Of a stretch of DNA of 64,000 nucleotides, positions 1 to 9,636 are shown in pieces. The notes beneath the pieces are model-generated. The model searched no databases. It saw only the letters and a list, made by a program, of their open reading frames with translations, and was not told the origin of the DNA. The first letter of the stretch is position 1; each line of letters starts with the position of its first letter. The translations under genes were made by a program, and so were the position numbers. The stretch is from Demequina litoralis (GTDB taxonomy: Bacteria > Actinomycetota > Actinomycetes > Actinomycetales > Demequinaceae): assembly GCF_030418455.1 (NCBI RefSeq), contig NZ_JAUHPW010000010.1, positions 62,001 to 126,000 of the forward strand, written 5' to 3'.

Positions 1-542
1 TGATCGGCGGGTGCGCCGCGCAGCGCGAGCGATGTGAACACCTCGCGCACCTCGTCGCGCGCCCGCAGCGCGGCCATCTGGCCCGCGATGATCCGGTGGT
101 GGCCGGCCTCGGTGAGGGTGACGAAGCGCGTCTCGCGGTGCAGCAGCACGAACGCGAGCCCGTGGCGGCGGGCGGCCTCGACGACGACGGCCGGCGGCGC
201 CGCGTAGCGGGTGCCCAGCTCGAGCACGAGCGCGGCGATGCCCGCCTCGGCGAGGCTCGCGACGAAGCGGGTGAGCCCCGCATCGTCCTCGGGCCAGGCC
301 GTGCCCATGGACAGCAGCAGCTCGCGGCCCTCGAGCATGCGCGCGATGTCGGAGCGCTCGGACGTGTGGACCCAGCGCACCGGCGCCTCGACCGCGGGCC
401 CGCCGACGATGACCTCGGGCAGCCCCGCGCGGAACGCGGGGTCCTCGAGCAGCTCCGTGACCGTGGGCAGGGCCGCGAGCGCGGCGCCGGTCGGACGATG
501 TGTCGGACTGGCGGAGTAATCGCGACGGTCGGAGGGGTCCAT
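1..542 (-). CDS. PucR-family transcriptional regulator, N-terminal part (3' end off the window)
   Basis: The minus strand is open from ATG at 542 to the window edge, giving 180 codons beginning MDPSDRRDYSASPTHR. The segment LPTVTELLEDPAFRAGLPEV followed by VRWVHTSERSDIARMLEGRE matches the N-terminal ligand-sensing domain of PucR-type activators and resembles the full-length regulator at 3638-5155. Regulators of this family normally end in a PucR C-terminal helix-turn-helix, which lies outside the window. A TACGAT box at 549-554 ends 6 nt before the ATG, so the mRNA is probably leaderless. It is divergent from the methylmalonate-semialdehyde dehydrogenase gene, which it may control; that target is inferred from position only. 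Confidence 0.8.
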   Translation of the reverse strand, partial: MDPSDRRDYSASPTHRPTGAALAALPTVTELLEDPAFRAGLPEVIVGGPAVEAPVRWVHTSERSDIARMLEGRELLLSMGTAWPEDDAGLTRFVASLAEAGIAALVLELGTRYAAPPAVVVEAARRHGLAFVLLHRETRFVTLTEAGHHRIIAGQMAALRARDEVREVFTSLALRGAPAD

Positions 543-626
543 CGGCTCATCGTATGTGTGAATCTGAACCTCAACGCACCAGCCCCGCGTCCGGCAGAGT
601 GTCCGGCGCGTGCCGAGAGGAGAGCC

Positions 627-2114
627 GTGAGCCTGATCCGTCACCACGTCGCAGGCAAGGAGACCGGCGCCGGCGAGCGCACCGGCCAGGTCTGGAACCC
701 CGCCACGGGCGAGGTCGTGGGCGAGGTCGCCTACGCCTCCGTCGCGGAGACCGAGGCGGCGATCGCGGCCGCGAAGGCGGCCCTGCCCGGCTGGCGCGCG
801 ACGGGCCTGGTGCGGCGCGCGGACGTGTTCTTCCGCCTGCGCCACCTGCTCGTCGAGCGCCAGGACGAGCTCGCCGCGATCATCACCCGCGAGCACGGCA
901 AGGTGCTGTCGGACGCGAAGGGTGAGATCAGCCGCGGCATCGAGAACGTCGAGTTCGCCGCGGGCCTGGTCCACCACCTCAAAGGCGAGCACTCCGAGCA
1001 GGTCGCGCGCGGCGTCGACGTGCACTCGACCAGGCAGCCGGTGGGCGTCGTGGGCTGCATCACCCCGTTCAACTTCCCCGTGATGGTGCCGCTGTGGATG
1101 GCCGCCTCCGCGATCGCGTGCGGCAACACCGTCGTGCTCAAGCCCTCCGAGAAGGACCCGTCGGCCTCGCTGTTCCTCGCCGCGCTGTTCGAGGAGGCGG
1201 GCCTTCCCGCGGGCGTCCTCAACGTGGTGCACGGCGACAAGGTCGCGGTCGACACGATCCTCGACTCGCCCGACGTGCGCGCCGTGTCCTTCGTCGGCTC
1301 TACCCCGGTGGCGCGCGCGATCTACGAGCGCGGCACCGCGAACGGCAAGCGCGTCCAGGCCCTCGGCGGCGCGAAGAACCACATGATCGTCATGCCCGAC
1401 GCGGACCTCGACGCCGCGGCCGACGCCGCCGTCTCGGCCGCGTACGGCTCGGCCGGCGAGCGCTGCATGGCGATCTCGGTCCTGGTCCCGGTGGGCGAGG
1501 AGACGGCCGATGCGCTGGTCGCCAAGGTCGCTGAGCGGATGGCGACCCTCCGCATCGGTGACGGCACCGACCCCTCCTCCGAGATGGGCCCGCTCATCAC
1601 GCGCGAGCACCGCGACCGCGTCGCCTCGTACGTCACCGGGGCCGCGGCCGAGGGCGCGACCGTCGTGGTCGACGGCGCCGCCCAGGAGTTCGAGGGCGAC
1701 GGCTTCTTCGTCGGCACGTCGCTCGTGGACCACGTCACCCCCGGCATGAAGGTCTACGACGACGAGATCTTCGGCCCCGTGCTGTCGGTGACCCGCGCAT
1801 CGTCCTACGACGAGGCCGTCGCGCTGGTGAACGCCAACGCGTTCGCGAACGGCACCGCGATCTTCACCCGCGACGGCGGCACCGCGCGCGCCTTCGAGAT
1901 GGACATCGAGGTGGGGATGGTGGGCGTCAACGTGCCGCTGCCGGTGCCGATCGGCGCGTACTCGTTCGGCGGCTGGAAGAGCTCGCTGTTCGGCGACTCG
2001 CACATCTACGGACCCGAGTCCATCCACTTCTACACGCGGTCCAAGGTGGTGACGACCCGTTGGCCGGATGCCAGCGAGTCGCAGATCGACCTGGGCTTCC
2101 CGAGCAACCACTAG
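627..2114 (+). CDS. mmsA: CoA-acylating methylmalonate-semialdehyde dehydrogenase
   Basis: The 495-residue product matches MmsA/IolA in length and motifs. These enzymes oxidise methylmalonate or malonate semialdehyde to propionyl- or acetyl-CoA with NAD and CoA. Visible are ITPFNFPVMVPLWM, the FVGSTPVAR cofactor region, the catalytic cysteine in GSAGERCMAIS (about Cys280), and the family tail SFGGWKSSLFGD followed by GPESIHFYTRSKVVTTRWP. The GTG start at 627 has GAGAGGAGAG just upstream; the open frame extends further 5' but that part resembles nothing. The next gene starts 8 nt after the stop, so the two are co-transcribed. With the aminotransferase it would convert beta-alanine or beta-aminoisobutyrate to acyl-CoA. 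Confidence 0.92.
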   Translation: MSLIRHHVAGKETGAGERTGQVWNPATGEVVGEVAYASVAETEAAIAAAKAALPGWRATGLVRRADVFFRLRHLLVERQDELAAIITREHGKVLSDAKGEISRGIENVEFAAGLVHHLKGEHSEQVARGVDVHSTRQPVGVVGCITPFNFPVMVPLWMAASAIACGNTVVLKPSEKDPSASLFLAALFEEAGLPAGVLNVVHGDKVAVDTILDSPDVRAVSFVGSTPVARAIYERGTANGKRVQALGGAKNHMIVMPDADLDAAADAAVSAAYGSAGERCMAISVLVPVGEETADALVAKVAERMATLRIGDGTDPSSEMGPLITREHRDRVASYVTGAAAEGATVVVDGAAQEFEGDGFFVGTSLVDHVTPGMKVYDDEIFGPVLSVTRASSYDEAVALVNANAFANGTAIFTRDGGTARAFEMDIEVGMVGVNVPLPVPIGAYSFGGWKSSLFGDSHIYGPESIHFYTRSKVVTTRWPDASESQIDLGFPSNH

Positions 2115-2122
2115 GAGGGACG

Positions 2123-3484
2123 ATGACGATCGAGAACGACGCGATGACCGGTGCCGAGGCGCGCGTGCGCGCCGACGACCGCGGGCACGTCTTCCACTCG
2201 TGGAGCGCGCAGGGGCTCATCGACCCGCTGCCGGTCGCCGGCGGCGCGGGCTCGGAGTTCTGGGACTACGAGGGCAACCGCTACCTCGACTTCGGCTCGC
2301 AGCTGGTCAACCTCAACCTCGGCCACCAGCACCCCGACCTGGTCGAGGCGATCGAGAAGCAGGCCCGCAGCCTCGCGACCATCCAGCCCTCCTTCGCGAA
2401 CGACGTGCGCGGCGAGCTCGCGCGGCGCATCGTCGACGTCGCGGGGGAGACCTTCTCCAAGGTGTTCTTCACCAACGGCGGCGCCGACGCGAACGAGAAC
2501 GCGGTCCGCATGGCCCGCCTCGTCACGGGCAAGCGCAAGGTGCTCGCGATGTACCGCAGCTACCACGGCAACACCACGACCGCGATCTCGCTGACGGGCG
2601 ACCCGCGCCGCTGGCCCAACGAGCCCGCCGACGGCTCGGTGGTCCACTTCTTCGGCCCGTACCTCTACCGCTCGGCCTTCCACGCCGAGACGGAGTCGGA
2701 GGAGACGCGGCGCGCGCTCGAGCACCTCGAGCAGACCATCGTGCTCGAGGGCGCCTCGACCATCGGCGCGATCGTCATCGAGACGGTGGTGGGCACCAAC
2801 GGCGTGCTCGTGCCGCCGCCGGGCTACCTCGCGGGCGTTCGGGAGCTGTGCGACCGCTACGGCATCGTCTACATCGCCGACGAGGTGATGGTGGGCTTCG
2901 GCCGCACCGGCGAGTGGTTCGCGGTGCAGGGCCACGGCGTCACGCCGGATCTCATCACCTTCGCGAAGGGCGTCAACTCCGGCTACGTGCCGCTCGGCGG
3001 GGTGGTGATCTCGAAGGAGATCGCGGCGGCCTTCGACGAGCGCGCGTTCCCCGGCGGCCTCACGTACTCGGGGCACCCGCTCGCGTGCGCGCCCGGCGTC
3101 GCCACGTTCGAGGTGTTCCGCCGCGACGGGATCCTCGAGCGCGTCAAGGACCTGGGCGAGCGCGTGGTGCGCCCGATCCTCGAGGGCTGGGTCGAGTCCC
3201 ACCCGTGCGTGGGCGAGGTGCGCGGTACCGGCCTGTTCTGGGCGATCGAGCTGGTCCGCGACAAGGAGACGCGCGAGCCGCTCGTGCCGTTCAACGCCGC
3301 GGGCAAGGACGCCGCCCCCATGGGCGTGTTCGCGAAGGCCTGCAAGGACTCCGGAGTGTGGCCGTTCGTCCACTTCAACCGCACGCACATCGCCCCGCCG
3401 CTGGTCATCACCGAGGACGAGCTGCGCCGCGGGCTCAAGGTCATCGACGAGGCGCTGAGCGAGGTCGACGCGCTCATCGCCTGA
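2123..3484 (+). CDS. Class III aminotransferase, omega-amino acid (beta-alanine type)
   Basis: This is a 453-residue PLP-dependent fold-type I aminotransferase of subgroup III. The PLP lysine is in TFAKGVNSGY (about Lys282), the phosphate-binding residues are in TNGGADANENAVRMAR, and the aspartate that contacts the PLP ring nitrogen is in IADEVMVGFGRTG. It has the omega-amino-acid:pyruvate layout rather than that of GabT. Supplying malonate or methylmalonate semialdehyde to the dehydrogenase 8 nt upstream is the natural reading, making beta-alanine or beta-aminoisobutyrate likely donors; the exact substrate is inferred. AGGAGGG stands 4-10 nt before the ATG. A 14-bp inverted repeat follows the gene and separates it from the convergent PucR gene. 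Confidence 0.88.
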   Translation: MTIENDAMTGAEARVRADDRGHVFHSWSAQGLIDPLPVAGGAGSEFWDYEGNRYLDFGSQLVNLNLGHQHPDLVEAIEKQARSLATIQPSFANDVRGELARRIVDVAGETFSKVFFTNGGADANENAVRMARLVTGKRKVLAMYRSYHGNTTTAISLTGDPRRWPNEPADGSVVHFFGPYLYRSAFHAETESEETRRALEHLEQTIVLEGASTIGAIVIETVVGTNGVLVPPPGYLAGVRELCDRYGIVYIADEVMVGFGRTGEWFAVQGHGVTPDLITFAKGVNSGYVPLGGVVISKEIAAAFDERAFPGGLTYSGHPLACAPGVATFEVFRRDGILERVKDLGERVVRPILEGWVESHPCVGEVRGTGLFWAIELVRDKETREPLVPFNAAGKDAAPMGVFAKACKDSGVWPFVHFNRTHIAPPLVITEDELRRGLKVIDEALSEVDALIA

Positions 3485-3516
3485 GTCGCGACCCTGCGCG
3501 CCACCCTGCGCGCTGG

Positions 3517-3563
3517 GAGGTGCTCAGTGCCCGATCCGACCGATTCCGAGCACTGAGCACCTC
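3517..3563. terminator. Bidirectional terminator, 14-bp perfect inverted repeat
   Basis: GAGGTGCTCAGTGC (3517-3530) pairs perfectly with GCACTGAGCACCTC (3550-3563) around a 19-nt loop. It lies between the convergent aminotransferase and PucR genes. There is no U-tract. A 21-nt direct repeat built on GGGCGCGGCCGAG follows at about 3568-3609 and has no clear role. Confidence 0.65.
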
Positions 3564-3637
3564 GTAGGGCGCGGCCGAGTCGTGTCCGGGCGCGGCCGAG
3601 CCGTGCGACGGGACGATGCGCGGTGGGGCTCCCGCTC

Positions 3638-5155
3638 TCAGGCGAGCAGCCCCGCCGCGCGCAGCGCCGCCCACACCTGGGCGCGCCCGGCCACGGTCGC
3701 GAGGTCCTGGCCCAGCAGCTCCTGCGCCGCCGTGAGCCGCGCCCGCACGGTGTGGCGGTGCACGCCCAGGGCTCGGGCGGCCGCATCGTGCGCGCAGTCC
3801 GCCGCGAACCACGCCGCGACCGTCGGGACCAGATCGGTCCCGTGCTCCGCGTCGTGCCGCGCGAGGGGCTCGAGCGCGGCGCGCGCGACGGTGCGCGCCT
3901 CGGCCCCGTCGAGCAGCGCCAGCACGCCGGCGCCCGGCAGCTCGGCGAAGCGGGTGACCGGGCCCGTGCGCCGCTCGCGCGCGGTGCGGGCCTGCGCGAG
4001 CCCGGCCGCGACGCCGGCGAGCGCGACGGGCTCGGACAGGCCGGCCGCGCCGCCGTGGCGCAGCACCAGCTCGTCGACGAGCGGCGCCTCCGCCTCCTCG
4101 AGGATCATCACGAGGTCCCCGTCCTGCTCGGCGCGGAGCACCGGCACGCCGCGGGTGTCGAGCCAGCGGCCCACGCCGCCCACCGCCGCGAGCCGCTCGT
4201 CGGCGACGGCCACGACGACGGGGGAGGGCGGCAGGGGTGCTCCCGATGCGCTCGCCACGTCGCCTGCGAAGGCCACGTCGCCGCGCACGAGCGCGGCGAG
4301 CACTCCCGCGGCGAGAGCGTCGCGTGCCTGCTCGAGGTCCTGGCGCTGCTCGAGCGCGAGCGCCGCCATCGCGACCACGGTGGTGACCACGGCGCGGTGC
4401 TGCTCGTCCAGCTCTTCGGCCGCGATCGCCAGCACCGCGCGCAGCCGTCCGCGCTGGCCGAGCGTCTGGAGGTGGAAGGCGCGGCCCTCGACCGTGACGC
4501 CCGCGGTCGCCTGCACGCCGCGCACGAGCAGCTCGCCCGCGTGCCGCTGGAGCTCGGACACGGTCGCCGCGTCGACGCCGCCTCCCGGGTGCTCGTGCAG
4601 CAGCGCGGCCGCGTCGACGAGCCCCACCCAGGTGCCCAGGCGCCGCGCGAGCTCGGCGAGCATCGACCGCAGCCCGTCGGGCCTCAGCGCCGCGACCGCC
4701 ACCGCGCGCTGCGCCTCGAGCGCCCACGTGCGCCGCTCGTACGCGACCGCGGCGAGCGCCTCGGCGTTGGCGCGGGCGAGCGCGATGAACGGGGTGTCGT
4801 ACGGCACCTCCCACAGCGGCAGGCGCGCCGCGAGGCACGCCTCGACGAGCGCCTCCGGGACGCCCTCGCGCGCCACCTCGGTCCCGAAGCCCAGCCCGAG
4901 CATCCCCGAGCGCGCGAGCCGGCGCACGTAGGCGGCGTAGGGCTTCGGGTCGTCGCCCGCGTCGCGGAACTGGGTGCCGGTGGTGAGCAGCACCATGCCG
5001 CCCGCGAGGAACGGCGTCGGGTCGGCGAGGTCCGAGCTGTGCACCCAGCGCACCGTGGCGTCGAGCGCGCCCGGCGCGACGGCGTCCTCGGGGACCGCGA
5101 GGCGCAGCCGGAGCTCGGGGCGGTCGAGCAACGCCCGGATGGTGGGAGAGGCCAT
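3638..5155 (-). CDS. PucR-family transcriptional activator, probable GABA-cluster regulator
   Basis: The product has 505 residues. An N-terminal PucR sensor domain (about residues 1-125, with VRWVHSSDLADPTPFLAGGM) is followed by a central GAF-like region and a C-terminal helix-turn-helix, DAAARALGVHRHTVRARLTA. Length and order are typical of PucR/CdaR regulators, which commonly activate nitrogen-compound catabolism and can sense the substrate. It is divergent from gabT with a 92-bp shared intergenic region (5156-5247), so regulation of the gabT-gabD operon is likely but inferred. The ATG at 5155 is the first start giving the conserved N-terminus; I see no strong Shine-Dalgarno sequence. Confidence 0.87.
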   Translation of the reverse strand: MASPTIRALLDRPELRLRLAVPEDAVAPGALDATVRWVHSSDLADPTPFLAGGMVLLTTGTQFRDAGDDPKPYAAYVRRLARSGMLGLGFGTEVAREGVPEALVEACLAARLPLWEVPYDTPFIALARANAEALAAVAYERRTWALEAQRAVAVAALRPDGLRSMLAELARRLGTWVGLVDAAALLHEHPGGGVDAATVSELQRHAGELLVRGVQATAGVTVEGRAFHLQTLGQRGRLRAVLAIAAEELDEQHRAVVTTVVAMAALALEQRQDLEQARDALAAGVLAALVRGDVAFAGDVASASGAPLPPSPVVVAVADERLAAVGGVGRWLDTRGVPVLRAEQDGDLVMILEEAEAPLVDELVLRHGGAAGLSEPVALAGVAAGLAQARTARERRTGPVTRFAELPGAGVLALLDGAEARTVARAALEPLARHDAEHGTDLVPTVAAWFAADCAHDAAARALGVHRHTVRARLTAAQELLGQDLATVAGRAQVWAALRAAGLLA

Positions 5156-5247
5156 GGCGAGAGCCTGCCACCGTGGACAGCGAGCCGCAAGAGGTTGTAC
5201 GCGGCGGCGAGTGCCCGCGCCGTCGCGGCGGGCCTAGCGTCGGGCTC

Positions 5248-6639
5248 ATGACCACCCTCGACACCGCCGCCGACGGCGCGCCCGCCGCGACCGGCGGAGC
5301 CGCCGCCGGAGGCCCGGGCCTCGCCCAGGAGCGCCGCCTCGTCACCCCGATCCCCGGACCGCGCTCGCAGGAGCTCCTCGACCGCAAGGCCGCTGCCGTG
5401 GCCGCGGGCGTGGGCCACGCCGCGCCGATCGCCGCGGTCGCCGCGGGCGGCGGCGTCGTCGTCGACGCGGACGGCAACTCGCTGATCGACCTCGGCTCCG
5501 GCATCGCCGTCACCAGCGTGGGCAACGCCCACCCCAAGGTGGTCGAGGCCGTCCAGCGCCAGGCCGCATCGTTCACCCACACGTGCTTCATGGTGTCGCC
5601 GTACGAGGGCTACGTCGCCGTCGCGGAGGCGCTCAACCGCCTCACCCCGGGCGACTTCCCCAAGAAGTCCGCGCTGTTCAACTCGGGCGCCGAGGCCGTC
5701 GAGAACGCGGTGAAGATCGCGCGCAAGGCGACCGGCCGCCAGGCGGTCGTGGCCTTCGACCACGCGTACCACGGCCGCACCAACCTCACGATGGCGCTGA
5801 CCGCGAAGTCGATGCCCTACAAGAGCGGCTTCGGGCCCTTCGCCTCCGAGGTCTACCGCGCGCCCATGTCGTACCCGTACCGCGACGGGCTCACCGGCCC
5901 CGCGGCCGCGGCCAAGGCGCTCTCGCTGATCGAGAAGCAGGTGGGCGCGGACAACCTCGCGGCCGTCATCATCGAGCCGATCCAGGGCGAGGGCGGCTTC
6001 ATCGTCCCCGCCGAGGGCTTCCTCGCGGCGATCTCGGAGTGGTGCACCGCGAACGGCGTCGTGCTCATCGCGGACGAGGTGCAGTCGGGCTTCGCCCGCA
6101 CCGGCGCGATGTTCGCGTCCGAGCACTTCGGCCTGGTGCCGGACCTCGTCACCACGGCCAAGGGCATCGCGGGCGGCCTCCCGCTGGCCGCGGTCACGGG
6201 CCGCGCCGAGATCATGGACGCCGCGCACGTCGGCGGCCTGGGCGGCACCTACGGCGGCAACCCCATCGCCTGCGCCGCCGCGCTCGCGAGCATCGACGCC
6301 TTCGAGACCGAGGGCCTCGTCGAGCGCGCCGCCGAGTTGGGCGAGATCCTGCTGGGCCGCATGCGCGCACTTCAGGCCGAGGATCCCCGCGTGGGCGACG
6401 TCCGCGGCCTCGGCGCGATGGTCGCGATCGAGCTCGTCGACCCTGCGACCCACGCACCCGCGCCGGCGCTCGCCGGCGCCGTCGCCAAGCGCTGCATCGC
6501 CCAGGGCGTGGTCGTCCTCACCTGCGGCACGTACGGCAACGTGCTGCGCTTCCTGCCGCCGCTGAGCATCGGCGACGCCCTCCTGCACGAGGGCCTCGAC
6601 GTCGTCGCGGCCGCCCTCGCGGCGGAGGCGGCGGCATGA
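5248..6639 (+). CDS. gabT: 4-aminobutyrate aminotransferase
   Basis: The 463-residue class III aminotransferase carries GabT signatures: IDLGSGIAVTSVGNAHPKVV, NSGAEAVENAVKIARKATGR, EPIQGEGGFIVP, IADEVQSGFARTG, and the PLP lysine in TTAKGIAGGLP (about Lys305). It transfers the amino group of GABA to 2-oxoglutarate, giving succinate semialdehyde. The ATG at 5248 gives an alanine- and glycine-rich leader of about 30 residues before RLVTPIPGPRS, where homologues normally begin. Its stop overlaps the start of the succinate-semialdehyde dehydrogenase gene (ATGA), so the two products are translationally coupled. Confidence 0.93.
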   Translation: MTTLDTAADGAPAATGGAAAGGPGLAQERRLVTPIPGPRSQELLDRKAAAVAAGVGHAAPIAAVAAGGGVVVDADGNSLIDLGSGIAVTSVGNAHPKVVEAVQRQAASFTHTCFMVSPYEGYVAVAEALNRLTPGDFPKKSALFNSGAEAVENAVKIARKATGRQAVVAFDHAYHGRTNLTMALTAKSMPYKSGFGPFASEVYRAPMSYPYRDGLTGPAAAAKALSLIEKQVGADNLAAVIIEPIQGEGGFIVPAEGFLAAISEWCTANGVVLIADEVQSGFARTGAMFASEHFGLVPDLVTTAKGIAGGLPLAAVTGRAEIMDAAHVGGLGGTYGGNPIACAAALASIDAFETEGLVERAAELGEILLGRMRALQAEDPRVGDVRGLGAMVAIELVDPATHAPAPALAGAVAKRCIAQGVVVLTCGTYGNVLRFLPPLSIGDALLHEGLDVVAAALAAEAAA

Positions 6640-8102
6640 CCGCCGCGGCCGAGCGGGCGCTCCTCGAGGCCGTCCCCGCCTCCCTGTACGTCGGCGGCGA
6701 GTGGACCGCCGCATCGTCCGGCGCCACCTTCGACGTCCACGACCCGTCCACCGGGGAGGTGCTCGCGAGCATCGCCGACGCCACGCCGGACGATGCGCGT
6801 GCCGCCCTGGACGCGGCCGTCGCCGCGCAGGACGCGTGGGCCGCGACCGCCCCGCGCAAGCGGTCCGACATCCTCCGCCGCGCCTTCGACCTGGTGCGGG
6901 AGCGCACCGAGGACTTCGCGCTGCTCATGACGCTCGAGATGGGCAAGCCGCTCGCGGAGGCGCGCGGCGAGGTCGCGTACGGCAACGAGTTCCTGCGCTG
7001 GTTCTCCGAGGAGGCCGTGCGCATCACGGGCCGCTACGGCGACAACCCCGAGGGCACGGGCCGCATGGTCGTCTCCCAGCGCCCCGTGGGGCCGAGCTAC
7101 CTCATCACGCCGTGGAACTTCCCGCTCGCGATGGCGACCCGCAAGATCGCGCCCGCGCTCGCGGCCGGCTGCACCGTGGTCGTCAAGCCCGCGGCCCTCA
7201 CCCCGCTCACCACGCTGCTGCTCGCGCGCGTGCTCGAGGAGGCCGGCGTGCCCGCGGGCGTGGTCAACGTCATCACCACCACGTCCTCGCGCGCCGTGAC
7301 CGAGCCGCTGCTCGCGGACCCGAGGCTCCGCAAGCTGTCCTTCACCGGCTCCACCGAGGTGGGCCGCACGCTCATGAAGCAGGCCGCCGACGGCGTGCTG
7401 CGCGTGTCGATGGAGCTGGGCGGCAACGCGCCGTTCCTCGTCTTCGATGACGCGGACCTCGACAAGGCCGTCGAGGGTGCGCTCATGGCGAAGTTCCGCA
7501 ACATCGGCCAGGCCTGCACGGCGGCCAACCGCTTCATCGTGCACGCGTCCGTCGCGGACGAGTTCGCGCGCCGGATCACCGCGCGCGTGTCCGCCATGAA
7601 GGTGGGCCGCGGCACCGAGGACGGCGTCGCGATCGGCCCCCTCATCGACGACCGCGCCGTCGCGACCTCGCTCGCGCTCGTGGACGATGCGGTGGCGAAG
7701 GGCGCGCAGATCGCCACCGGCGGCGCGGCCGTCGACGGCCCCGGCACGTTCGTCGAGCCCACCGTCGTCACCGACGTGCAGCCTGGCTCCGAGATCCTCG
7801 CGACGGAGATCTTCGGGCCGGTGCTCGCCATCGCGACCTTCGAGACCGAGGACCAGGCCATCGCCCTCGCGAACTCGACCGAGTACGGGCTCGTCTCGTA
7901 CGCCTACACCCGTGACCTCGCCCGCGGTCAGCGCCTCATCGACCGGCTCGACACCGGCATGATGGGGCTCAACGCCGGCGTGGTCTCCAACGCTGCGGCG
8001 CCGTTCGGCGGCGTCAAGCAGTCCGGCATCGGCCGCGAGGGCGGTGCCGAGGGGATCCACGAGTACCTGTCGACCAAGTACACGCTGATCCCGCACGACT
8101 GA
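6636..8102 (+). CDS. gabD: Succinate-semialdehyde dehydrogenase (NAD(P)+)
   Basis: The 488-residue aldehyde dehydrogenase oxidises succinate semialdehyde to succinate, the second step of GABA use. Visible are ITPWNFPLAMATRKIAPALA, FTGSTEVGRTLM, the general-base glutamate in MELGGNAPFLVFDDADLD and the nucleophile in NIGQACTAANRF (about Cys294). The C-terminal FGGVKQSGIGREGGAEGI is typical of GabD. The ATG overlaps the gabT stop by 4 nt. A second enzyme of the same broad family follows 36 nt downstream, so the operon encodes two paralogues that may differ in cofactor or aldehyde. Confidence 0.92.
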   Translation: MTAAAERALLEAVPASLYVGGEWTAASSGATFDVHDPSTGEVLASIADATPDDARAALDAAVAAQDAWAATAPRKRSDILRRAFDLVRERTEDFALLMTLEMGKPLAEARGEVAYGNEFLRWFSEEAVRITGRYGDNPEGTGRMVVSQRPVGPSYLITPWNFPLAMATRKIAPALAAGCTVVVKPAALTPLTTLLLARVLEEAGVPAGVVNVITTTSSRAVTEPLLADPRLRKLSFTGSTEVGRTLMKQAADGVLRVSMELGGNAPFLVFDDADLDKAVEGALMAKFRNIGQACTAANRFIVHASVADEFARRITARVSAMKVGRGTEDGVAIGPLIDDRAVATSLALVDDAVAKGAQIATGGAAVDGPGTFVEPTVVTDVQPGSEILATEIFGPVLAIATFETEDQAIALANSTEYGLVSYAYTRDLARGQRLIDRLDTGMMGLNAGVVSNAAAPFGGVKQSGIGREGGAEGIHEYLSTKYTLIPHD

Positions 8103-8138
8103 ACGCGGCGTGACCATCCACCCCACCGAAGGAGAGAC

Positions 8139-9503
8139 ATGAGCGGCTACGCAGTAGTCAACCCTGCCACCGGCGAGCGCCTGGCGGACTACCCGACCAT
8201 GACCGACGCCCAGGTGCAGGACGCCCTCGCCCTGGCCGACGGCGCGTACCGGGGGTGGTCGCGGACCTCGACGGTCGAGGAGCGCGCCGCGCTCGTGCGC
8301 CGCGTGGCCGAGCTGCACCGCGAGCGCCGCGACGAGCTCGCCGCGATCATCGTGCGCGAGATGGGCAAGCCCCTCGAGGCCGCGCTGGGCGAGGTCGACT
8401 TCGCCGCCGACATCACCGAGTTCTACGCCGACAATGCGGAGAAGGTCACGGGCGACACCCCGATCGACATCCTCGGCGAGGGCACCGCGGTGATCCGCCG
8501 CAGCCCGCTCGGCGCGCTGCTCGGCATCATGCCGTGGAACTTCCCCTACTACCAGGTGGCCCGCTTCGCCGCCCCGAACATCGTGGTGGGCAACACCATC
8601 GTCCTCAAGCACGCCCCGCAGTGCCCCGAGTCGGCCGCCGCGATCGAGCAGATCTACCGCGACGCGGGCTTCCCCGAGGGCGTCTACGTCAACGTGTACG
8701 CGTCGAACGAGCAGGCCGCGGACATGATCGCCGACCGTCGCATCGCCGGCGTCTCCGTGACCGGCTCCGAGCGTGCCGGCTCCGCCGTCGCCTCGCTCGC
8801 CGGCTACCACCTCAAGAAGGTGGCGCTCGAGCTGGGCGGCTCGGACCCGTTCATCGTGCTGTCGACGGACGACATGGACGCCGTGGTCGAGGGCGCCGTC
8901 GAGGCACGCATGGACAACACCGGCCAGTCCTGCAACGCCCCCAAGCGCTTCATCGTCATCGACTCGCTCTACGACGAGTTCCTCGAGAAGTTCACCGCCG
9001 CCATGACCGCGTGCACCGTGGGCGACCCGTTCGCCGAGGACACCGTGCTGGGCCCGCTGTCCTCGCTCGCCGCGGCCGAGCGCCTCGAGGCGCAGGTCGA
9101 CGCCGCCGTCGAGCAGGGCGCGATCCTGCACGCGGGCGGCAAGCGCGACGGCGCCTTCTACTACCCGACGGTCCTCACCGGCGTGACGTCCGACATGGAC
9201 GTGTACCGCGAGGAGCTGTTCGGCCCGGCGGCCGCCGTGTACAAGGTGGCGAGCGAGGAGGAGGCCATCGCCCTCGCGAACGACACCGCGTACGGCCTCG
9301 GCTCGTACGTCTACACGACCGACCCCGAGCAGGCCGAGCGCGTCGCCGACGCGATCGAGGCCGGCATGGTCTACGTCAACTGCGTGCTCGCGGACAGCCC
9401 CGAGCTGCCGTTCGGCGGGGTGAAGCGATCCGGCACCTCGCGCGAGATGGGTCTGCTCGCGGCGGACGAGTTCGTCAACAAGAAGCTCATCCGCGTCATC
9501 TGA
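8139..9503 (+). CDS. Succinate-semialdehyde dehydrogenase, short GabD1/Sad type
   Basis: The 454-residue aldehyde dehydrogenase lacks about 30 N-terminal residues relative to GabD and begins directly with [16 protein letters not shown], as in the mycobacterial GabD1/YneI (Sad) group. Motifs are [44 protein letters not shown] and the nucleophile in [12 protein letters not shown] (about Cys265). The likely reaction is succinate semialdehyde to succinate, possibly NADP-linked as known for that group. GAAGGAGAG precedes the ATG. It ends the gabT-gabD operon, followed by a strong hairpin. Confidence 0.88.
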   Translation: MSGYAVVNPATGERLADYPTMTDAQVQDALALADGAYRGWSRTSTVEERAALVRRVAELHRERRDELAAIIVREMGKPLEAALGEVDFAADITEFYADNAEKVTGDTPIDILGEGTAVIRRSPLGALLGIMPWNFPYYQVARFAAPNIVVGNTIVLKHAPQCPESAAAIEQIYRDAGFPEGVYVNVYASNEQAADMIADRRIAGVSVTGSERAGSAVASLAGYHLKKVALELGGSDPFIVLSTDDMDAVVEGAVEARMDNTGQSCNAPKRFIVIDSLYDEFLEKFTAAMTACTVGDPFAEDTVLGPLSSLAAAERLEAQVDAAVEQGAILHAGGKRDGAFYYPTVLTGVTSDMDVYREELFGPAAAVYKVASEEEAIALANDTAYGLGSYVYTTDPEQAERVADAIEAGMVYVNCVLADSPELPFGGVKRSGTSREMGLLAADEFVNKKLIRVI

Positions 9504-9511
9504 CCCGCCAC

Positions 9512-9558
9512 GCCCGGCGCGCCCCCGAGACGTCTCTCCTCGGGCGCGCGCCGGGCGT
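9512..9558 (+). terminator. Terminator of the gabT-gabD operon
   Basis: A 19-bp stem with one mismatch, CGCCCGGCGCGCCCCCGAG (9512-9530) and its complement (9540-9558), encloses a 9-nt loop 9 nt after the last stop codon. No U-tract follows. Confidence 0.75.
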
Positions 9559-9609
9559 CGTCGCGTCCGTGCGCGTGCGGGGCCCTCTGCTGCGCCCCGC
9601 CCATGGGTG

Positions 9610-9627
9610 TATACCCCCTGGGGTATA
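9610..9627 (+). promoter_or_regulatory. CsoR/CstR-like operator overlapping the rhodanese promoter
   Basis: TATACCCC-CT-GGGGTATA is an 18-bp palindrome. The right arm supplies the TAT of the -10 box TATAGT (9624-9629), which ends 7 nt before the ATG. A bound repressor would therefore cover the -10 element of what looks like a leaderless mRNA. CsoR-family proteins (Cu- or persulfide-sensing) are known to bind C-rich/G-rich dyads of this form; no such repressor gene is in the window. Confidence 0.75.
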
Positions 9628-9636
9628 GTTTCCGTC

